This document shows positions 9,592-21,100 of a DNA stretch of 64,000 nt, piece by piece. The notes below the pieces were generated by a model. It did no database searches, was not told the DNA's origin, and saw only the letters and a list, made by a program, of their open reading frames with translations. The stretch spans positions 62,001 to 126,000 of the forward strand of contig JAVYIG010004991.1 in assembly GCA_035222895.1 (NCBI GenBank), given 5' to 3'. The position numbers were made by a program, and so were the translations under genes. Each line of letters starts with the position of its first letter. Position 1 is the stretch's first letter. The stretch is from Strongylocentrotus droebachiensis. Its lineage: Eukaryota; Echinodermata; Echinoidea; Camarodonta; Strongylocentrotidae.

Positions 9592-12200
9592 ATGATGATG
9601 ATGAGGATGTCGACGATGATGATAGTGTCAATGATCTTGTAAAAAGTGAATAATTTACAGTTGGCAGTTATTGAGCCTATGTTATTCTACTTTCTGTTTA
9701 ATGCCCCTTCTATGTTAAAATGATAATGATAGTGAAAATATTGACGAGGAGGGAGGAAGATGCCACCTCTGCTGCTGTTGCTGATAGTTTTTGTGATAGT
9801 GGTAATGATGGTAATTGTGAATATGATGATTATGTTAGTGGTGATGATGATGATGATGATGGTGGTGGTGATGAAGATGGTGAAGATGATGATTATGTTA
9901 GTGGTGATGATGTTGATGATGCTGATGATGGTGGTGGTGATGATGATGTGGAAGATGATGCTGATGATGGAGATGATGATAATGATGATGACGATGTTGA
10001 TGATGATAATGTCAATGATCTTGTAAAAAATGAATAATTTACAGTTGGCAGTTATTCATCCTATGTTACTCCTTTCTGTTTAGTGCCCTTTCCATGGTAA
10101 AATCATTGCACGTGACGTGCTTGGTAATCCACAAGAAGGCAGCGCGAGTGTAAAGAAAGAAACAGAGGAACAAGCAAAAACAGGTAATAAGTGTAAAGTA
10201 ATTGCAAACGGTGTGTGGTTTTGATAATAGACCAGTTCATGGTTAGCACATTACTGCAATGACCCCGAATATCCACAGATCTTCAAAACATGAAGAGGCC
10301 CCACTTTGCACATTTTGAAATAATGACTCCTACAGCGATGGAGATGTTATATAAATAGCCAGTTTGTTTCCCCTTTTCAAAGAATACTTCCACCTGTCTA
10401 GCTATCACGGAGTGCCATGAATATGCATGAATGAATAATGATTAAATAACTTTCATTTCGTCTTCGTGTATTTCAAAATTTGAAGGTAACAGAAGGTAAC
10501 TTGAAAAAATTCAATTACGAAGCTTAGCAATTTCATGAGGAAACAAAACAAAATGGATAATTGTTAAGCAGTTTCCATAAATTCATTACTAGGAAATTTC
10601 AAGAGCCATGCCCATCAATTATCATAACGGCCAACATTACAATGACAAATTACATAATCCAAACATTATTTTGATGGGCAATAAATAGGGTATTAAAGGT
10701 AATAAAAAGTTTTGGGAAATTTTGAAAATTGGGTGGATAGTGATTCTTTACCATTTTGATATATGTGGATGTATTATAAGCACTAGAAAAATTAGCCCTA
10801 AAACACTTCTGCTTTTGAGAAAAATTGAATATAAAAATTTACTGGTGCTCCCGGTAAATTTTGATAAATTTCAAATAGCGCCTACAGCCGTACAATGTTA
10901 GCTGCGACAATGAAAATCTCAGAATATGTAGTTGTGATATATAATTTCCAAACGGGAATAGCTTATCGGTTGATTTTAGTCAAGAAACATTGCTTTATAG
11001 CTTAATTAATATCTTGACCTTGAGAGGGAGCTATACCACATAAAGAGTTTATTATTTACAATTTCAAAACTTTAGACTCATTTTAAACCGCGACAACGAT
11101 TACTCAATATTGTAGGATCGTATTTGCTTCTAATATGTTCACTTGAACCAAATTCATGACCCCATACCAAAACTTTGTATTACCTTTAAAAGTGCTCTTG
11201 AGTTGATTTTCTGAAAAAATTTGCTATGAATCTGTACGCCTTTGTTTTTCTTATCAAAGACACTGCAGCTTGGCAAGACCCTGAGCTTCTCAGAGACATT
11301 GAGGGTGCTACAGGCCTTGACCTTGGCTCAACGTCATCGGGAAGAACAGGCCAGAAAGGCAAAGGAGGGAAGGGGAAGGGCAGCGGAAAGAAAGGAAAAG
11401 GAAAAGCCAAGAAGTATCCTGGACTGACTGACATAAGGAAGATCAACAAAACATCTAGGAATAGGATAGAGAAGATTGTCATGAACAGGTAAGCTTCTTG
11501 TCAATACCTAACTGCACTGTATATATATATATATATATGCTGGTGCTATATATATATACAGTCAAACCTGTCTAAGACCGCCTAAGGGCAACACAAAAAG
11601 TGGTCTTTGTAGACAGGTTCCTTTAGTACATGTTTCAATGAGAAACCATTTTCAAAGGAGACAAAAAATGTGCTTGTAGTAGAGAGGTGGTCTTTGTAGA
11701 CAGGTGGTCACTAAAGCAGGTTTGACTGTATATATATATATATATGTTGCAAGCCAAAATATAGAATTTCATGAATAAGATGGTATTACAGATAAAATGT
11801 TTTTTACATCCAAAGCCAAGTTTGAAAGCCAAATTTAATACTTGTGATTCTATATCAAAATCTGTAATTTTGAAACAAAACCAAAGTTTACCAAATGTTG
11901 GACCTCAAAATTAGTTTTTAGACTGATATTGTCCACAGGAGCAGTTGGTTAGATTGATTTCTTCATGAAATAATTGTGTGCCCATCCTTATCTCATTACC
12001 TTCTGAAAAATTTCAGTATAAATCTCAAAAGTATGTATTTTTAGTCATACATGTATATGTATGTGAACCATTAGTAAATGTTTGATTATTTTCTCTCTCA
12101 TTTTAGGGGATCTGTGAAGAGAGTTGCCACTGCCATGATCAAGGTTGACCAGAAGAAATACATGGATAGGTTTGGCAACAACTTCAACTATGCACTTTAA
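900..12200 (+). CDS. UVSSA: UV-stimulated scaffold protein A, 3' eleven exons (5' partial)
   Basis: UVSSA acts in transcription-coupled nucleotide excision repair, bringing TFIIH (and, in vertebrates, USP7) to stalled RNA polymerase II in the nucleus. Exons, all GT-AG and phase-consistent: 900-1020, 1461-2132, 3262-3374, 4101-4413, 4675-4852, 5414-5566, 7370-7430, 9087-9209, 10084-10183, 11260-11488 (or from 11269), 12107-12200. Together they give 718 residues to a TAA at 12198. The first exon gives the basic helix after the VHS-like domain ([16 protein letters not shown]). Exon 1461-2132 is a long acidic, low-complexity linker of about 224 residues. Then come the TFIIH-binding acidic motif, the DUF2043 zinc-binding segment, and a C-terminus ending [12 protein letters not shown], close to human ...FSNQFNYALN. 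The VHS domain (about 140 residues) is missing because it lies left of base 1. The linker is longer than the human one. Identity is strong; exact splice sites are inferred. Confidence 0.93.
2135..2613. repeat. Three tandem 160-bp units at a splice donor
   Basis: A unit beginning AAGCGGTATGCTACTTCACC starts at 2135, 2295 and 2455, a period of 160; the third unit is one T shorter. The copies are nearly identical, so the expansion is recent. The first unit starts inside the UVSSA exon-2 donor: the real site at 2133 reads GTAAGC, while the later copies read ATAAGC and cannot act as GT donors. It lies in the intron 2133-3261. Confidence 0.95.
2750..3110. repeat. Dispersed TTAGTGCG-GGATGACGATGCAA words
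   Basis: A word like TTAGTGCGAATTGGAT followed by GACGATGCAA occurs three times (about 2755, 2826 and 3053) in the same UVSSA intron. It looks like decayed transposon ends; no complete element could be bounded. Confidence 0.4.
4101..4413 (+). CDS. UVSSA: UVSSA exon with TFIIH-binding acidic motif
   Basis: This 313-bp exon encodes [20 protein letters not shown], then a Lys/Ser/Gly-rich stretch, and ends in a run of Asp/Glu followed by [18 protein letters not shown]. In human UVSSA the matching segment (DFVEVPEKEGYE) binds the TFIIH p62 PH domain through Phe408 and Val411. Lys414 there is the ubiquitination site that drives TFIIH transfer. Here Phe, Val three residues later, and the Lys of the PDKEGYE core are all kept, so the TFIIH docking function is probably conserved. 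The exon starts in phase 0 after ...TTCATACAG and ends one base into a Gly codon before GTGAGTG. Confidence 0.85.
5346..5383. repeat. GTG/GAG microsatellite in UVSSA intron
   Basis: (GTG)n followed by GGAGGAGG, 31 bp before the acceptor of the UVSSA exon at 5414. A polypyrimidine tract is absent from this stretch, so the acceptor relies on the short segment after it. Confidence 0.9.
6321..7268. mobile_element. Inverted-repeat element filled with CGTAA words
   Basis: The ends are inverted repeats. The left end has AGAAAGGGT, then CATACACGGATTTGTCTTAC followed by GAGTCCTTACGGAT. The reverse complement of the right end has AGAAAGGGT, then CATACACGGATTATTCTTAC and the same GAGTCCTTACGGAT. Nearly all of the interior is degenerate 8-11 base words around CGTAA (CTCGTAA, ATCCGTAA) in one orientation, their reverse complements in the middle, then the first orientation again. 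There is no coding capacity: the 84-codon frame at 6753 is a by-product. It is probably a non-autonomous DNA transposon with many subterminal motif copies; the superfamily is not recognised. Confidence 0.7.
7497..7790. mobile_element. MITE with GGGTGTTTCACAAAG ends
   Basis: Left end GGGTGTTTCACAAAGATTCT then AAGTCGAACTTAA; right end TTAAGTCCAACTTAGGATC then TTTGTGAAACACCC. The arms are inverted copies around a non-coding core. It is the same family as 25108-25393 and is related by its ends to 16941-17083 and 30982-31140. It lies 66 bp downstream of the UVSSA exon at 7370-7430. Confidence 0.85.
8665..8965 (+). mobile_element. tRNA-derived SINE
   Basis: A pol III A box TGGTATAGCGG (8678-8688) fits TRGYNNARNGG exactly. 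A B box GGTTTGAATCC (8722-8732) fits GGTTCRANNCC with one mismatch, at tRNA-like spacing. A body with GGTAATAATA and an (ATT)n tail ending near 8961 follow. Related tails (TGTAAAGCGC...ATTATT) are at 4600-4660, 6190-6240, 29805-29873, 47870-48065 and 49530-49640. It lies in UVSSA intron 7431-9086. Confidence 0.7.
9087..10183 (+). CDS. UVSSA: UVSSA DUF2043 zinc-binding exon pair
   Basis: Exons 9087-9209 and 10084-10183 together encode the conserved C-terminal DUF2043 segment. The first gives [17 protein letters not shown], then [11 protein letters not shown] and ERMDRQK. The second opens with [11 protein letters not shown]. The Cys-x9-Cys-x7-Cys-x2-His spacing matches the zinc-knuckle-like part of human UVSSA (CRAPRPDGRLC...CPFHGKIVPRD). 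The intron between them splits the metal site after the second Cys and is filled by two GAT-type microsatellite arrays. The acceptor of the second exon (TTTCTGTTTAG at 10073-10083) has a degenerate upstream copy whose AG has become AA. Confidence 0.88.
9232..10030. repeat. Duplicated GAT/ATG microsatellite arrays
   Basis: There are two arrays of (GAT)n/(GATGAC)n, 9261-9640 and 9732-10010. Each is preceded by a copy of GATGCCAC-TCTGCTGCT and followed by GTCAATGATCTTGTAAAAA then TGAATAATTTACAGTTGGCA. The array is therefore one half of a larger tandem duplication that also took in the following splice acceptor. The long open frames here (Met/Asp-rich or Ser-rich) are products of the repeat. Confidence 0.95.
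11557..11732. mobile_element. TA-flanked MITE with CAGTCAAACCTG ends
   Basis: Left end TACAGTCAAACCTGTCTAAG (11557), right end CAGGTTTGACTGTA (ending 11730). It is flanked on both sides by TATATATA runs, consistent with TA target duplication (Tc1/mariner or pogo type). Inside, GGTCTTTGTAGACAGGT occurs twice. It lies in the last UVSSA intron. Confidence 0.8.
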
Positions 12201-13385
12201 TACAATCAAATTTATATCTACTATGAAACTGAAATGAAGGAAAAGAGTTTCAACAATACTGTATATTTTGGCCGTCTAATCTACATGTTTTCTTATGTGT
12301 AAATGCCTTGAACATTATGATTATTACAATAGGAATGTTAAAATTGAGGATATGTTTTCATTTCACTGTTATTTTGGATGCATCATCAATTAACATGTTC
12401 AAAAGGAGATTCAAGATATCTTAATGAGTTGCATTTTATTGATGGTGTTAAAAAAAAAGGGGGGGGGGGATCAGAGGGATGAATCATGGGAACTTTCACT
12501 TTCCATTCCAACACACTCTTTCACTTCTTTCCAACTTAATGTTTCTCATTGTCTGATAATGCATCTCATTTATTATTTTGAAGATATTAAAATTTACTCT
12601 TCACTATAAAAAGTGGAGAGTTCAGTATGGATAAGTAACGTTTTATTATAAAAAATTCTCAGGAATACTGCCTCAATAAAACTGCCGGTAATTAGAATAA
12701 TGCAGCATTGATGTTTGCCCCAGTCATGTATACGCAGAAATCATGGGATATAGAATAAGTAGTTGTCTGCTATATGACATATCAGAAAAAAAGTATATTG
12801 TTTTTGTTTTATCTTTCATTTGCATCTCATTCATATTATAAAGATGTTAACTGGAAGATATTTTTTAGTCTGTCGCCTAAAACAAAAAGAAGTGATTGTC
12901 ATGTCACCAACAGAGAACATTTCCATTCATTAAAACAAAAAAAAATCATTATTAGTTTTAGAAGGTATATGGCTTCCCGTTGGCGAAGAGACTTTTAATC
13001 ATTTTTTCCAAAATGAAAAACAAAGCAAAAAAACATAATGAATTGCAAATGAATTGCAAAATGAGATTAATCTGTGAGGGCCAGAATTGAATTGAGACTT
13101 CTTTCTTTTTTAAATGTTATTTCTTTGCAAAGGATAGTGCAATTAATGTCAATAGCCACAGAATTTGAGTATATACTGTACTATATATATATTGATTGTT
13201 TGTGAAGTAGCTAGAAATGGCCAGTTATCTACAATGAATGCTGAGCATTTTGTTATCTATGTATGTAATCTGTTTATTTATTAATTCATGTTATTGTTGT
13301 GTGTTGATGAAATTATTTACCGTTTGATAATCTCACCATGCATTTGATATTTTCTGAATAAAAAAAACAACAAGGAATCAGCAAT
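12201..13385 (+). other. UVSSA: UVSSA 3' UTR (predicted)
   Basis: AT-rich non-coding sequence after the UVSSA stop. Two AATAAA hexamers on the plus strand are candidates for the 3' end: 12675-12680 and 13357-13362. The second is followed by an A-run and a T-rich stretch, which fits a cleavage site near 13380. A poly-G tract lies near 12463-12470. The exact end is an inference. Confidence 0.5.
13357..13362 (+). terminator. Candidate UVSSA polyadenylation signal
   Basis: AATAAA followed directly by an A-run; the more distal of two hexamers downstream of the UVSSA stop codon. Confidence 0.45.
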
Positions 13386-13899
13386 TCTCTCTTTCTCCTC
13401 TCGTTCAAATTGTTAATTGTTAAATCAGCTTTCCTTCCGTAACATTAAGTATGATGATATTGCTCTAGAACTATGAAAGAAGGAAAGGGTAACAGTTTCA
13501 TTTTGAAACAAAAAATGAATTTATTCAACAAGAATGACAGGTTGTTAATTATAGTACATGCCGTTTTTCTCAGGCTTCTTCAAGAAGCCGTCATGAATCT
13601 TTATTTTAACAAAATTCTTCTTGTTTTCATCTGAAACATTGAAATCACCCATCTAAGGTTTCAATCAGTGATAAAACCTATTACATTTGATGCAACAAGC
13701 ATTCCTCAGAAGTAGGTATCTAGATGGGTTACACTATATCAGCATGCATGGAACATTTGAAGAAGAAAAAGAAATGGGTCAATTCGAGTTAATTTTGAAA
13801 ATTAGATAAACTCTTTCTTGATAGAGAAAAAGAGATGTGGTACAGAAAAAGAGTGAGAAATGGAGAGTCTGAAGGACAGAGATATAGAGAGATGAGGGA

Positions 13900-13939
<40 letters not shown>

Positions 13940-15536
13940 AAGTGAAGGAGGAAGAGTGAGTGATATAGAAAGATATAGAGTTGAGGAGTAAAACAGGAGA
14001 ACAACTAGAGAAAGAAGGGACAGGAGGATCAGCTAGGAGGAGAAGGACAAATAGGGTGAAGATTATTACCAGTGGCGTAGAGTGGGTTCAGATATTGAGG
14101 ATATTTGGATTCATGGGAGGGGGGGGGGGGGGGGGGGACTTAACTTACTCAATAGATGACATTTACTTGGGTAATTATTAACAAGTCTTTTGGTTAAAGA
14201 TAGGGTATGATAATTTTTTTCAAGTTTTATTTCGATCTATCCCCCTTTTCCACTGATTCTTCGCAACGATTTGATAATGTATCCATGAAGACCTATACCC
14301 GCTTCAAACCTTCTCTCATGTTTCTTTTTCTTCCGTACTTTTCGTCACTTCTATAAACTCTTCAAATTATTGTATTCGTTATTGAACATGAAAATGAAAT
14401 AAAATTAAACAAATCACAATAATTTTTTTCTTGCTATATGTTTTTGAAAAACACAAGATTCATGAATAAATAACTGAAAGATAATACCAGCCTTTGGTTA
14501 AAATTTGAAGTGATGATTTTATTTGGCCATCATAAGAGAACATATAATTTCCTCTAATATTTACAAGAATTTATTTTTAATTAGACATTATAGACTTTAC
14601 ATAGTACAGACATTATATTTTACACCTCTCGGTCACTCTACATACATAATCTAAACAAAACAAAAAACAGTGAAATAATGGTTCAATAGATAGGCTTAAA
14701 AGTGTCTACTGCTGTATTAAAGGTATACTTGTCTTTCTTCATGCAAATGAGTGGAGCATGAAATGTACAGGGTGGTTACATTAAAAAAGGACAAGAACCC
14801 ATCGATAGTCGAGAAATGGAATACAGCATAATATGTGGAACACTATTCCAAGTTTTGTATAAAGGGGTGCAGTATATCAAGCACACACATACAGCCTGTA
14901 CTCATAATATGGATATACTCGTACATAATACATACATAAACTATCAAATTAAACATGTAGTACTTTAGAAGAAACAATTTTTTTGCGATTTTGGTCAACT
15001 GAAAATTAACAACATGTGATACTTGATATTCCTAAACGGAGTATTATTATAATCAACATCCAGAACTCTCTTTCAAACTCCTAAATAATGAATCTCAGTG
15101 GAGCAAAATTAAAAGCAGGAAATTCCTGGGTGTATGGAAAAGTTACTGCAGCAGTAGTTTCATGTGTAGCACCAGATTCCAAAAAGGGGACTTATAATAA
15201 TGGTGGCAAAAAAGACACACAAAGAAGAAGAAAAAATAACAAAAGAGAACAAAAGTTACAAAAAAGAACAAAAGTAGACAAAAATACAAAAGGGCAAAAA
15301 ACTGAAGACTATACATAAATTACTTTTCAAAATGTATTTTGTGGGGTAAATGCAGCACTTAATTAAGAGGGGGAAGTGTAAAAAAAGGCATACATAATTA
15401 AGACTTTTTGTTCACATTACTGGATATTAGCACAGGATCGAGTATTAGTGAGCAAGGATGCATGTGTAAATATCTGAAAAAACAAACCCTGTTCCTACCA
15501 TGCTCACTATGGAATCTTGTCAATACACATGGGCGC

Positions 15537-15698
15537 GGGCCCATCTTACAAAGAGTTGCGATTGATCAGAATCAATCGCAAGTCCTCTAATCAATCTCAA
15601 GTTTGCAGTCCCATATCTCTAAAGTATATATTTGCGATTGATATCAATCTCAAATAAGTTGTGATTAATTGCAACTGCTAATATAAGATGGGGCCCGG
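15537..15698. mobile_element. MITE, GGGCCC-CTTACAAAGAGTTG family
   Basis: The left end reads GGGCCCATCTTACAAAGAG and TTGCGATTGAT. The right end reads ATCAATCTCAAATAAGTTG and ATAAGATGGGGCCC. It is the same family as 29146-29279 and 49984-50117: an imperfect hairpin of 130-160 bp with repeated GATTGAT/ATCAATC words. Confidence 0.8.
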
Positions 15699-16940
15699 AA
15701 AAATTAAAAAAAACATATACACTGTAGATCTATAGTACTATTGCACAAGAAAAGTGAATAAGGAAGGTTAATCTACAATACTGTATGCAAGATTATAATA
15801 TCATTATCACTCATTAACTATATCACTCATTAACTGAAAATGAATTTAATAGTTTAGGTGGGAAAAGCGGGGAGAGAATAAACCTAGAGAGGCACGATTC
15901 GAAAACAGCCTTAGAATTTGTACTTGATATGTAACTGTGCTGAAGTTTTGGGGTTGATAAAACTTGCCCATAGTAGCAAGAAACTGACTGTAATGACAAT
16001 TTCTTTAAAGATTACCTATATGAAACTCTCACAGCCTACTTTTACAGATATGATATAATAACTGAATTTCAAAGAGACTGTCACATAATTCGGAATACTC
16101 CATACACTGTTCATCATGCACTTCTCCTGTTATAACAAACCATCAGCAATTATAATTAATAATAATAATTACTAAAGAAAAAAAAACATTGGCAATCATT
16201 TTAAATCACCACTTGATCTAATACTGGCATTGACAGGAAGACAAGAAGGCGTGACATGGATGAAGCATGGCACGAAAGTGGTGTACAATGTAGAGATACC
16301 TACAGAGGGGCACACCCCCCCCCCCCCCCCCCACAAAAAGGAAAAGAAATCAAATGGCTAGAGAGAGAGAGATATATATATATTGAGGAGGAAAGGGAAA
16401 AGCCCATATCAAAAGATGATAGTCCTACCTACATGTATCATACCCTCATCCCACAATAAAGCCTTTTTTGTTTCATTCATTTAGTAATGACATGCCATCC
16501 TCGCCTCCCCTCCCAAGCAACAGTGTCCCCTCAATGGCTTGACCTATGCAGGTGGAAAAAATGAAAGAAACTGAAAAAGGGAGGCATACTGTAGAATGTA
16601 GACAGTATAATTCTTGCACACAGAGACAGAATATGGAATATCAGAGCATTTTGTTCTGGTCCTTTGTAAAATTGACAGGAAACCTTTAAAAAAAGTTTTC
16701 ACTCTGACGAGAAATCTTTAATTTCACTTATAAACTTATCCATTATTGGTACAACTGAAGCACATGTACTTTCCGATTATCATTTGTAAAAGATGAAATG
16801 ATTAACTTTTAACGATTGTTTGGTAAAGATCCAATAAATCAAAATTTGCTGACCCTATTTTGTGCAGACAGAAAGAGTTTGTGAGGACTCTGGTAATTAT
16901 TCTAGCTAACTTTACTACAGCACATCTTCAATAAACACCT

Positions 16941-17083
16941 GGGGGGCGTTTCACAAACTTGTCATCAGTTACAAATGACATTTTTTGTTATAAGCTACTG
17001 AAATCCTTGCTTCTGACTGGTCATCAGCAGATTTGTCACTGATTTTTTTCATTTGTCATTGAAAAAATGCTTTGTGAAACACA
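16941..17083. mobile_element. Short hairpin MITE with GTTTCACAAA ends
   Basis: Left end GGGGGGCGTTTCACAAACTT, right end GCTTTGTGAAACACAACC. The core carries ACAAATGACA and ATTTGTCATTG, and CAGATTTGTCACTG. The core is closely similar to 30982-31140 in TAPT1, so the two are copies of one family. Confidence 0.8.
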
Positions 17084-17552
17084 ACCCTGGTATCACATCT
17101 ACTTTCTTCTTATTCTGGCAGTCAAGGAATCACCTGCTTATATAGTTCCTTCAGCTTCCATTTACATCATCTGATTTTGGTTTTCTGTTCATTCTTGCTA
17201 TTTAATTTGATGAGTGCGAGACAAAAAAATTACTGGTAATATATCTGTATGCGCTCCTATTCTAAAATTTGCTTTGTAAGCAACGACATTTGATTGTAGA
17301 TTAGTTAACATACAGTATATCATGTATTACACTGTACAACACAGATACAACTAAATTGTGAGGCTATTTTACAAAAAAGATGGATCATTTTCATATTTTC
17401 AATTACCTAGTATGATGAAAACTAGAAAGGAGTCTTCATAAAAATCCTTTTTTCCAGTTTAATGATAAAACAACTTGAATGCGATAACATCATAGAGAAT
17501 AAATTTAAATTAGCACTGTCACATCTCTTCACAATCTCTCTCTCTCTCTCTT

Positions 17553-17583
<31 letters not shown>

Positions 17584-17735
17584 ATCATACAACGTGTTCA
17601 CATAAGTTTTGATTTGTAAGGCCTTCAAAAAAAAGGTGGAATATCATGACATCAAAATTGATGAGAGATATATTAATACACAATAAATAGCAATATAAAT
17701 ATAAAATAAAGGAGCATTTGATTCTTATACTCTAC

Positions 17736-18195
17736 TCATACAATTCTATTGCCACATAACGTGTATCTGTCAATCTCTGAGATATCTGTCGGTTGGGCTT
17801 TCGGTGAGACGGCTCCTTTCGGTCTCCTCACCGCTTCTCCGGCTTCCACGTGCCTGGAGAGAATACTGATGCTGCTATCGGACGCGAGCAGGTTGGACGA
17901 ACTGAACGACTGCAGCGTTGTCGGTGACAACGGGAGCGCCAGGCCAGGATCGCAAGACGGCATCCTCAGATCTGCTATCGTTGGTGGTGCGGCCGTCGTT
18001 TGCTTGTGAGGTTCCGATGCGGCTTTTGTTGGTGGTGCTGCTGATGTTGACGAAGATGAGGATGAGGCGGTCTCGGTGAACTTCGGTGGGTCTGATTTCT
18101 TCTTGAGTAATCGGTCCAGGAGACCAGCTTCTCTCACATACTGACAAGCCTTGCCCATGAGGACGATGCTCAGCAGGATTTTGAAGGCTACAAGG
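17736..18195 (-). CDS. TAPT1: TAPT1 terminal coding exon
   Basis: Starts one base before CTTGTAGCC (acceptor CCCCCAG on the minus strand) and ends at TGA 17738-17736. It encodes the last membrane helix (LVAFKILLSIVLMGKACQYV), then REAGLLDRLLKKKSDPPKF and a Ser/Thr/Ala-rich cytosolic tail of roughly 110 residues. The tail differs from the vertebrate one except for the last 13 residues, EIDRYTLCGNRIV. That strong terminal conservation suggests a short binding motif (inference). Confidence 0.9.
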
Positions 18196-21100
18196 CTGGG
18201 GGCAAGATGAGAATATAAAAGAAAAATGATGGTTCTTATATCAAGATATGCCCACATTCAGACTAGTAGATCATACACCTTATGATAAAGAAATGTAAAA
18301 CTTAGTGTACACTGTGATATACAAAATAAAACTATGCATTCCATCCCTTCTTTCACTCTGGACTGTCCAACTCAAATTATGTACGTTTTCTTTACCAATA
18401 AGATTTAACCTAAAAAAAAAGAAGCTTCAAGTTGGGACTGAGATTGAATAAACTCCCAAACCAGGCAGTCTAGTCTATGACAAACGCCTTCTTTACATAA
18501 CTGTAGATGTCTTCTGCCAAGGCCAAGAGTTTAACGATTTTCAGTGCCTGAGCTGCTTGTTCATTGATTTAATTTTCAATTTGATACCAAGATCACGAGT
18601 CAATGCTACTCAAGACAGGATTCATTTCCTTAAAGTGACTCGGTAACATTGCCTCAGACTAGACTCTGAAACAAAATCCTGGATTTAGCTCATGCTGCAA
18701 TCATAATCATAAACCTTTAGGTCAGTCAGGAATTCCACGACTTTTACAAGTCGATCGCCTTTCTGATTACTGGTATCAAGATATTTCATTTTTCGTATTC
18801 CTAACGGTTTTTATAACACTACAGTCTACTGGGGAAAATGAGTATGGCAAAACCGATCACTCAAAGATTTTTACTTTTTTGAGGCGCTTTATGATCATTT
18901 TGAAGCGCAATTATTGTAGGGCTTCAATATTACACCATACCACAGACACTGATAACAAATAGAGCTATGCATCTTAGATTCAACATTGTTAAACGATGCC
19001 TTTAATCAATGATAACATATCATGTACAACATAGGCCAGAAACCTGACTACAGCCTTGTCAGTATACACGTATGCCGGGGTAAGCTGCAGCGGTGTACCA
19101 CCTGCACCTCCCATTGTTGCATCTTACATAACACACAGATAAGTGAGTTTGCATAGGACCACCAATTCACACAGCTACTTTTTCATTCCAACTTGCCATT
19201 CATTTAGTACACAAAAAAACAAAACCCTTGCCACAGCAGGTGTGATTGAACTCTTAAAAGGTTCAATTCGACAAAAGCCTCTTACAAAAAACATCCTGGT
19301 AGTCTTCATATTTTATGCAAGATCACTTCATAAATGACTACCGGTATGTGATGAATCCCAGCAAGCATGAAATTATTGTCAGGTACTGATCTTTTAAATA
19401 GAAAGCTTAAAGGGAGTGGGTCTTCATTTCCATGTGCAGAAGGCCATAATTCACTGACACCAAAGTTGGTGAAAATACTATTATAAATGTGTGTTCAAGT
19501 CTGCACACAGCAAACCTGTAGGCCTATCAAAAATACCCTCTCATCTCTCATGGAGTCTTCGGGTGAGGGAAAAGTGAGATAATGACTTTATCATTTTATC
19601 GGCTGCTATCGACTCAAGCATCTTTGCTTATGATAGTTGGCCTCTGCATTTATCTTGATTATTTTTACTTACCCCCATACTTTCAAGCTTTCAATTATGC
19701 ATTTTTATTTGTGTGTATTCAGTTGTCACTCTTTACATGTATGTAAATCAATTATATTATAGTATTAATGACTGCTTTGAGAGAAATAGTTGTTTTTATA
19801 CGCTCAAGGGAAGGTTAGAATTGTGCTATTACCCGAGGCGTGCCGAGGGGAATAGCCCAATTGTAACCTTCCCGAGAGCGTATAAAAACAACTATTTCTC
19901 GAATATTAAAGCAGTCATTAATACTTTTATATGCCGAAAAAAAATAGACTAAAAAATAAAAAATACTTTTTTTTTTGGTCGAAGATGAGATTCGAACTCT
20001 TGCGTACAAAAGGTGATGTATCTAAAGTCAGCGCCTCAGACCTCTCGGCCATCGAGCGCTATTAACATGCTTGGCAGTTTTGTACGATATATACATTAAA
20101 ATGGATTGAAACCGGCTTCGCGTGTGATGAATGCTTCGCAAAAGCTCCATATACGGACTCTTCTTTTACTTTTGCAATGCATATTGGCACGAACTTAGAT
20201 CAAGATCTATCGGCAGATGTTGTTTTTCTGTTTTTGGAAGTTTATTTTCGTCTTCATGTCAACAATGCAAGATAAAATTGTCGGTAAGATCGATCGAGAT
20301 TCAATTGTATTGAAATTACCGACCAATTATTCGCACACATACGGTATCCTCCATCGCTCAAACCATTTTTTAACATGTAAACCTATGGGGTAACCATGGA
20401 GACTGACCTATTTTTTTAATAACCATGGTTATTAAAAATATTAAATGTTTTAAGCATGGTTACCGGGAATTTTACAGGAACAGTTGAAGTTTATGAATGC
20501 AATTTCGACCAATCAGATGGCTGGATTACTTAAGTGAGGTATATAATATATACTATTATTGTTATTTGAATGTTTTATATTTGATTTATCAATAAATGCA
20601 AAAACATCTGCTAAAAAATAAATAAATAGGGGAGTGGATGAGGAAATACAAAGCATTACATATTAAAGGGATCCCGTAACTTTGTCTTAGATCCTTTTAG
20701 ACTAGATGGAACTTCGACTGCGCGCAGTCGAAATGATGCCTCCGTCATAGAGCAATTTTACAAACCAAAACAGAAGCAATTTTTCAAATTCAAGTTCGAT
20801 TGTAATCCATTGACAGGTTCTCAGAATATTGTGATTACAAGCCATTTCTCATATACATGTATGACCCTTTGATCTTTGACCTCATTACCCCAACATCTAC
20901 TCAGTTCATTGGCTCTGCAATAAACATACATATCTTGAGTTTGATGGTAATCCATCCATCGGTTCTAATGATAATGTGATCACAAGCTATTTTTGCATAC
21001 ATAATGAGCCCCATGACCTTTGAACTTGACCTCATGACCCCAACATCTATTCAGTTCATTGCCTCAGCAAGATACATACATGTCCTGAGTTTCATGGTAA

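Larger units (their letters stand above)
13386..17735. other. Convergent intergenic region / TAPT1 3' UTR
   Basis: The region lies between the 3' ends of UVSSA (plus) and TAPT1 (minus). A minus-strand AATAAA is at 14518-14523 (TTTATT on the plus strand) and could end a long TAPT1 3' UTR. The stretch also holds an (AG)n tract at 13904-13936, a poly-G near 14119-14138, a poly-C near 16316-16332, a (CT)n tract at 17536-17584 and two MITEs listed separately. No gene was found; the small open frames lack any recognisable protein. Confidence 0.5.

Noticed and set aside
9214..10037. Long open frames rich in Met, Asp or Ser
   Set aside because: They are translations of (GAT)n microsatellites within a UVSSA intron, open in several frames at once, and no protein family fits.
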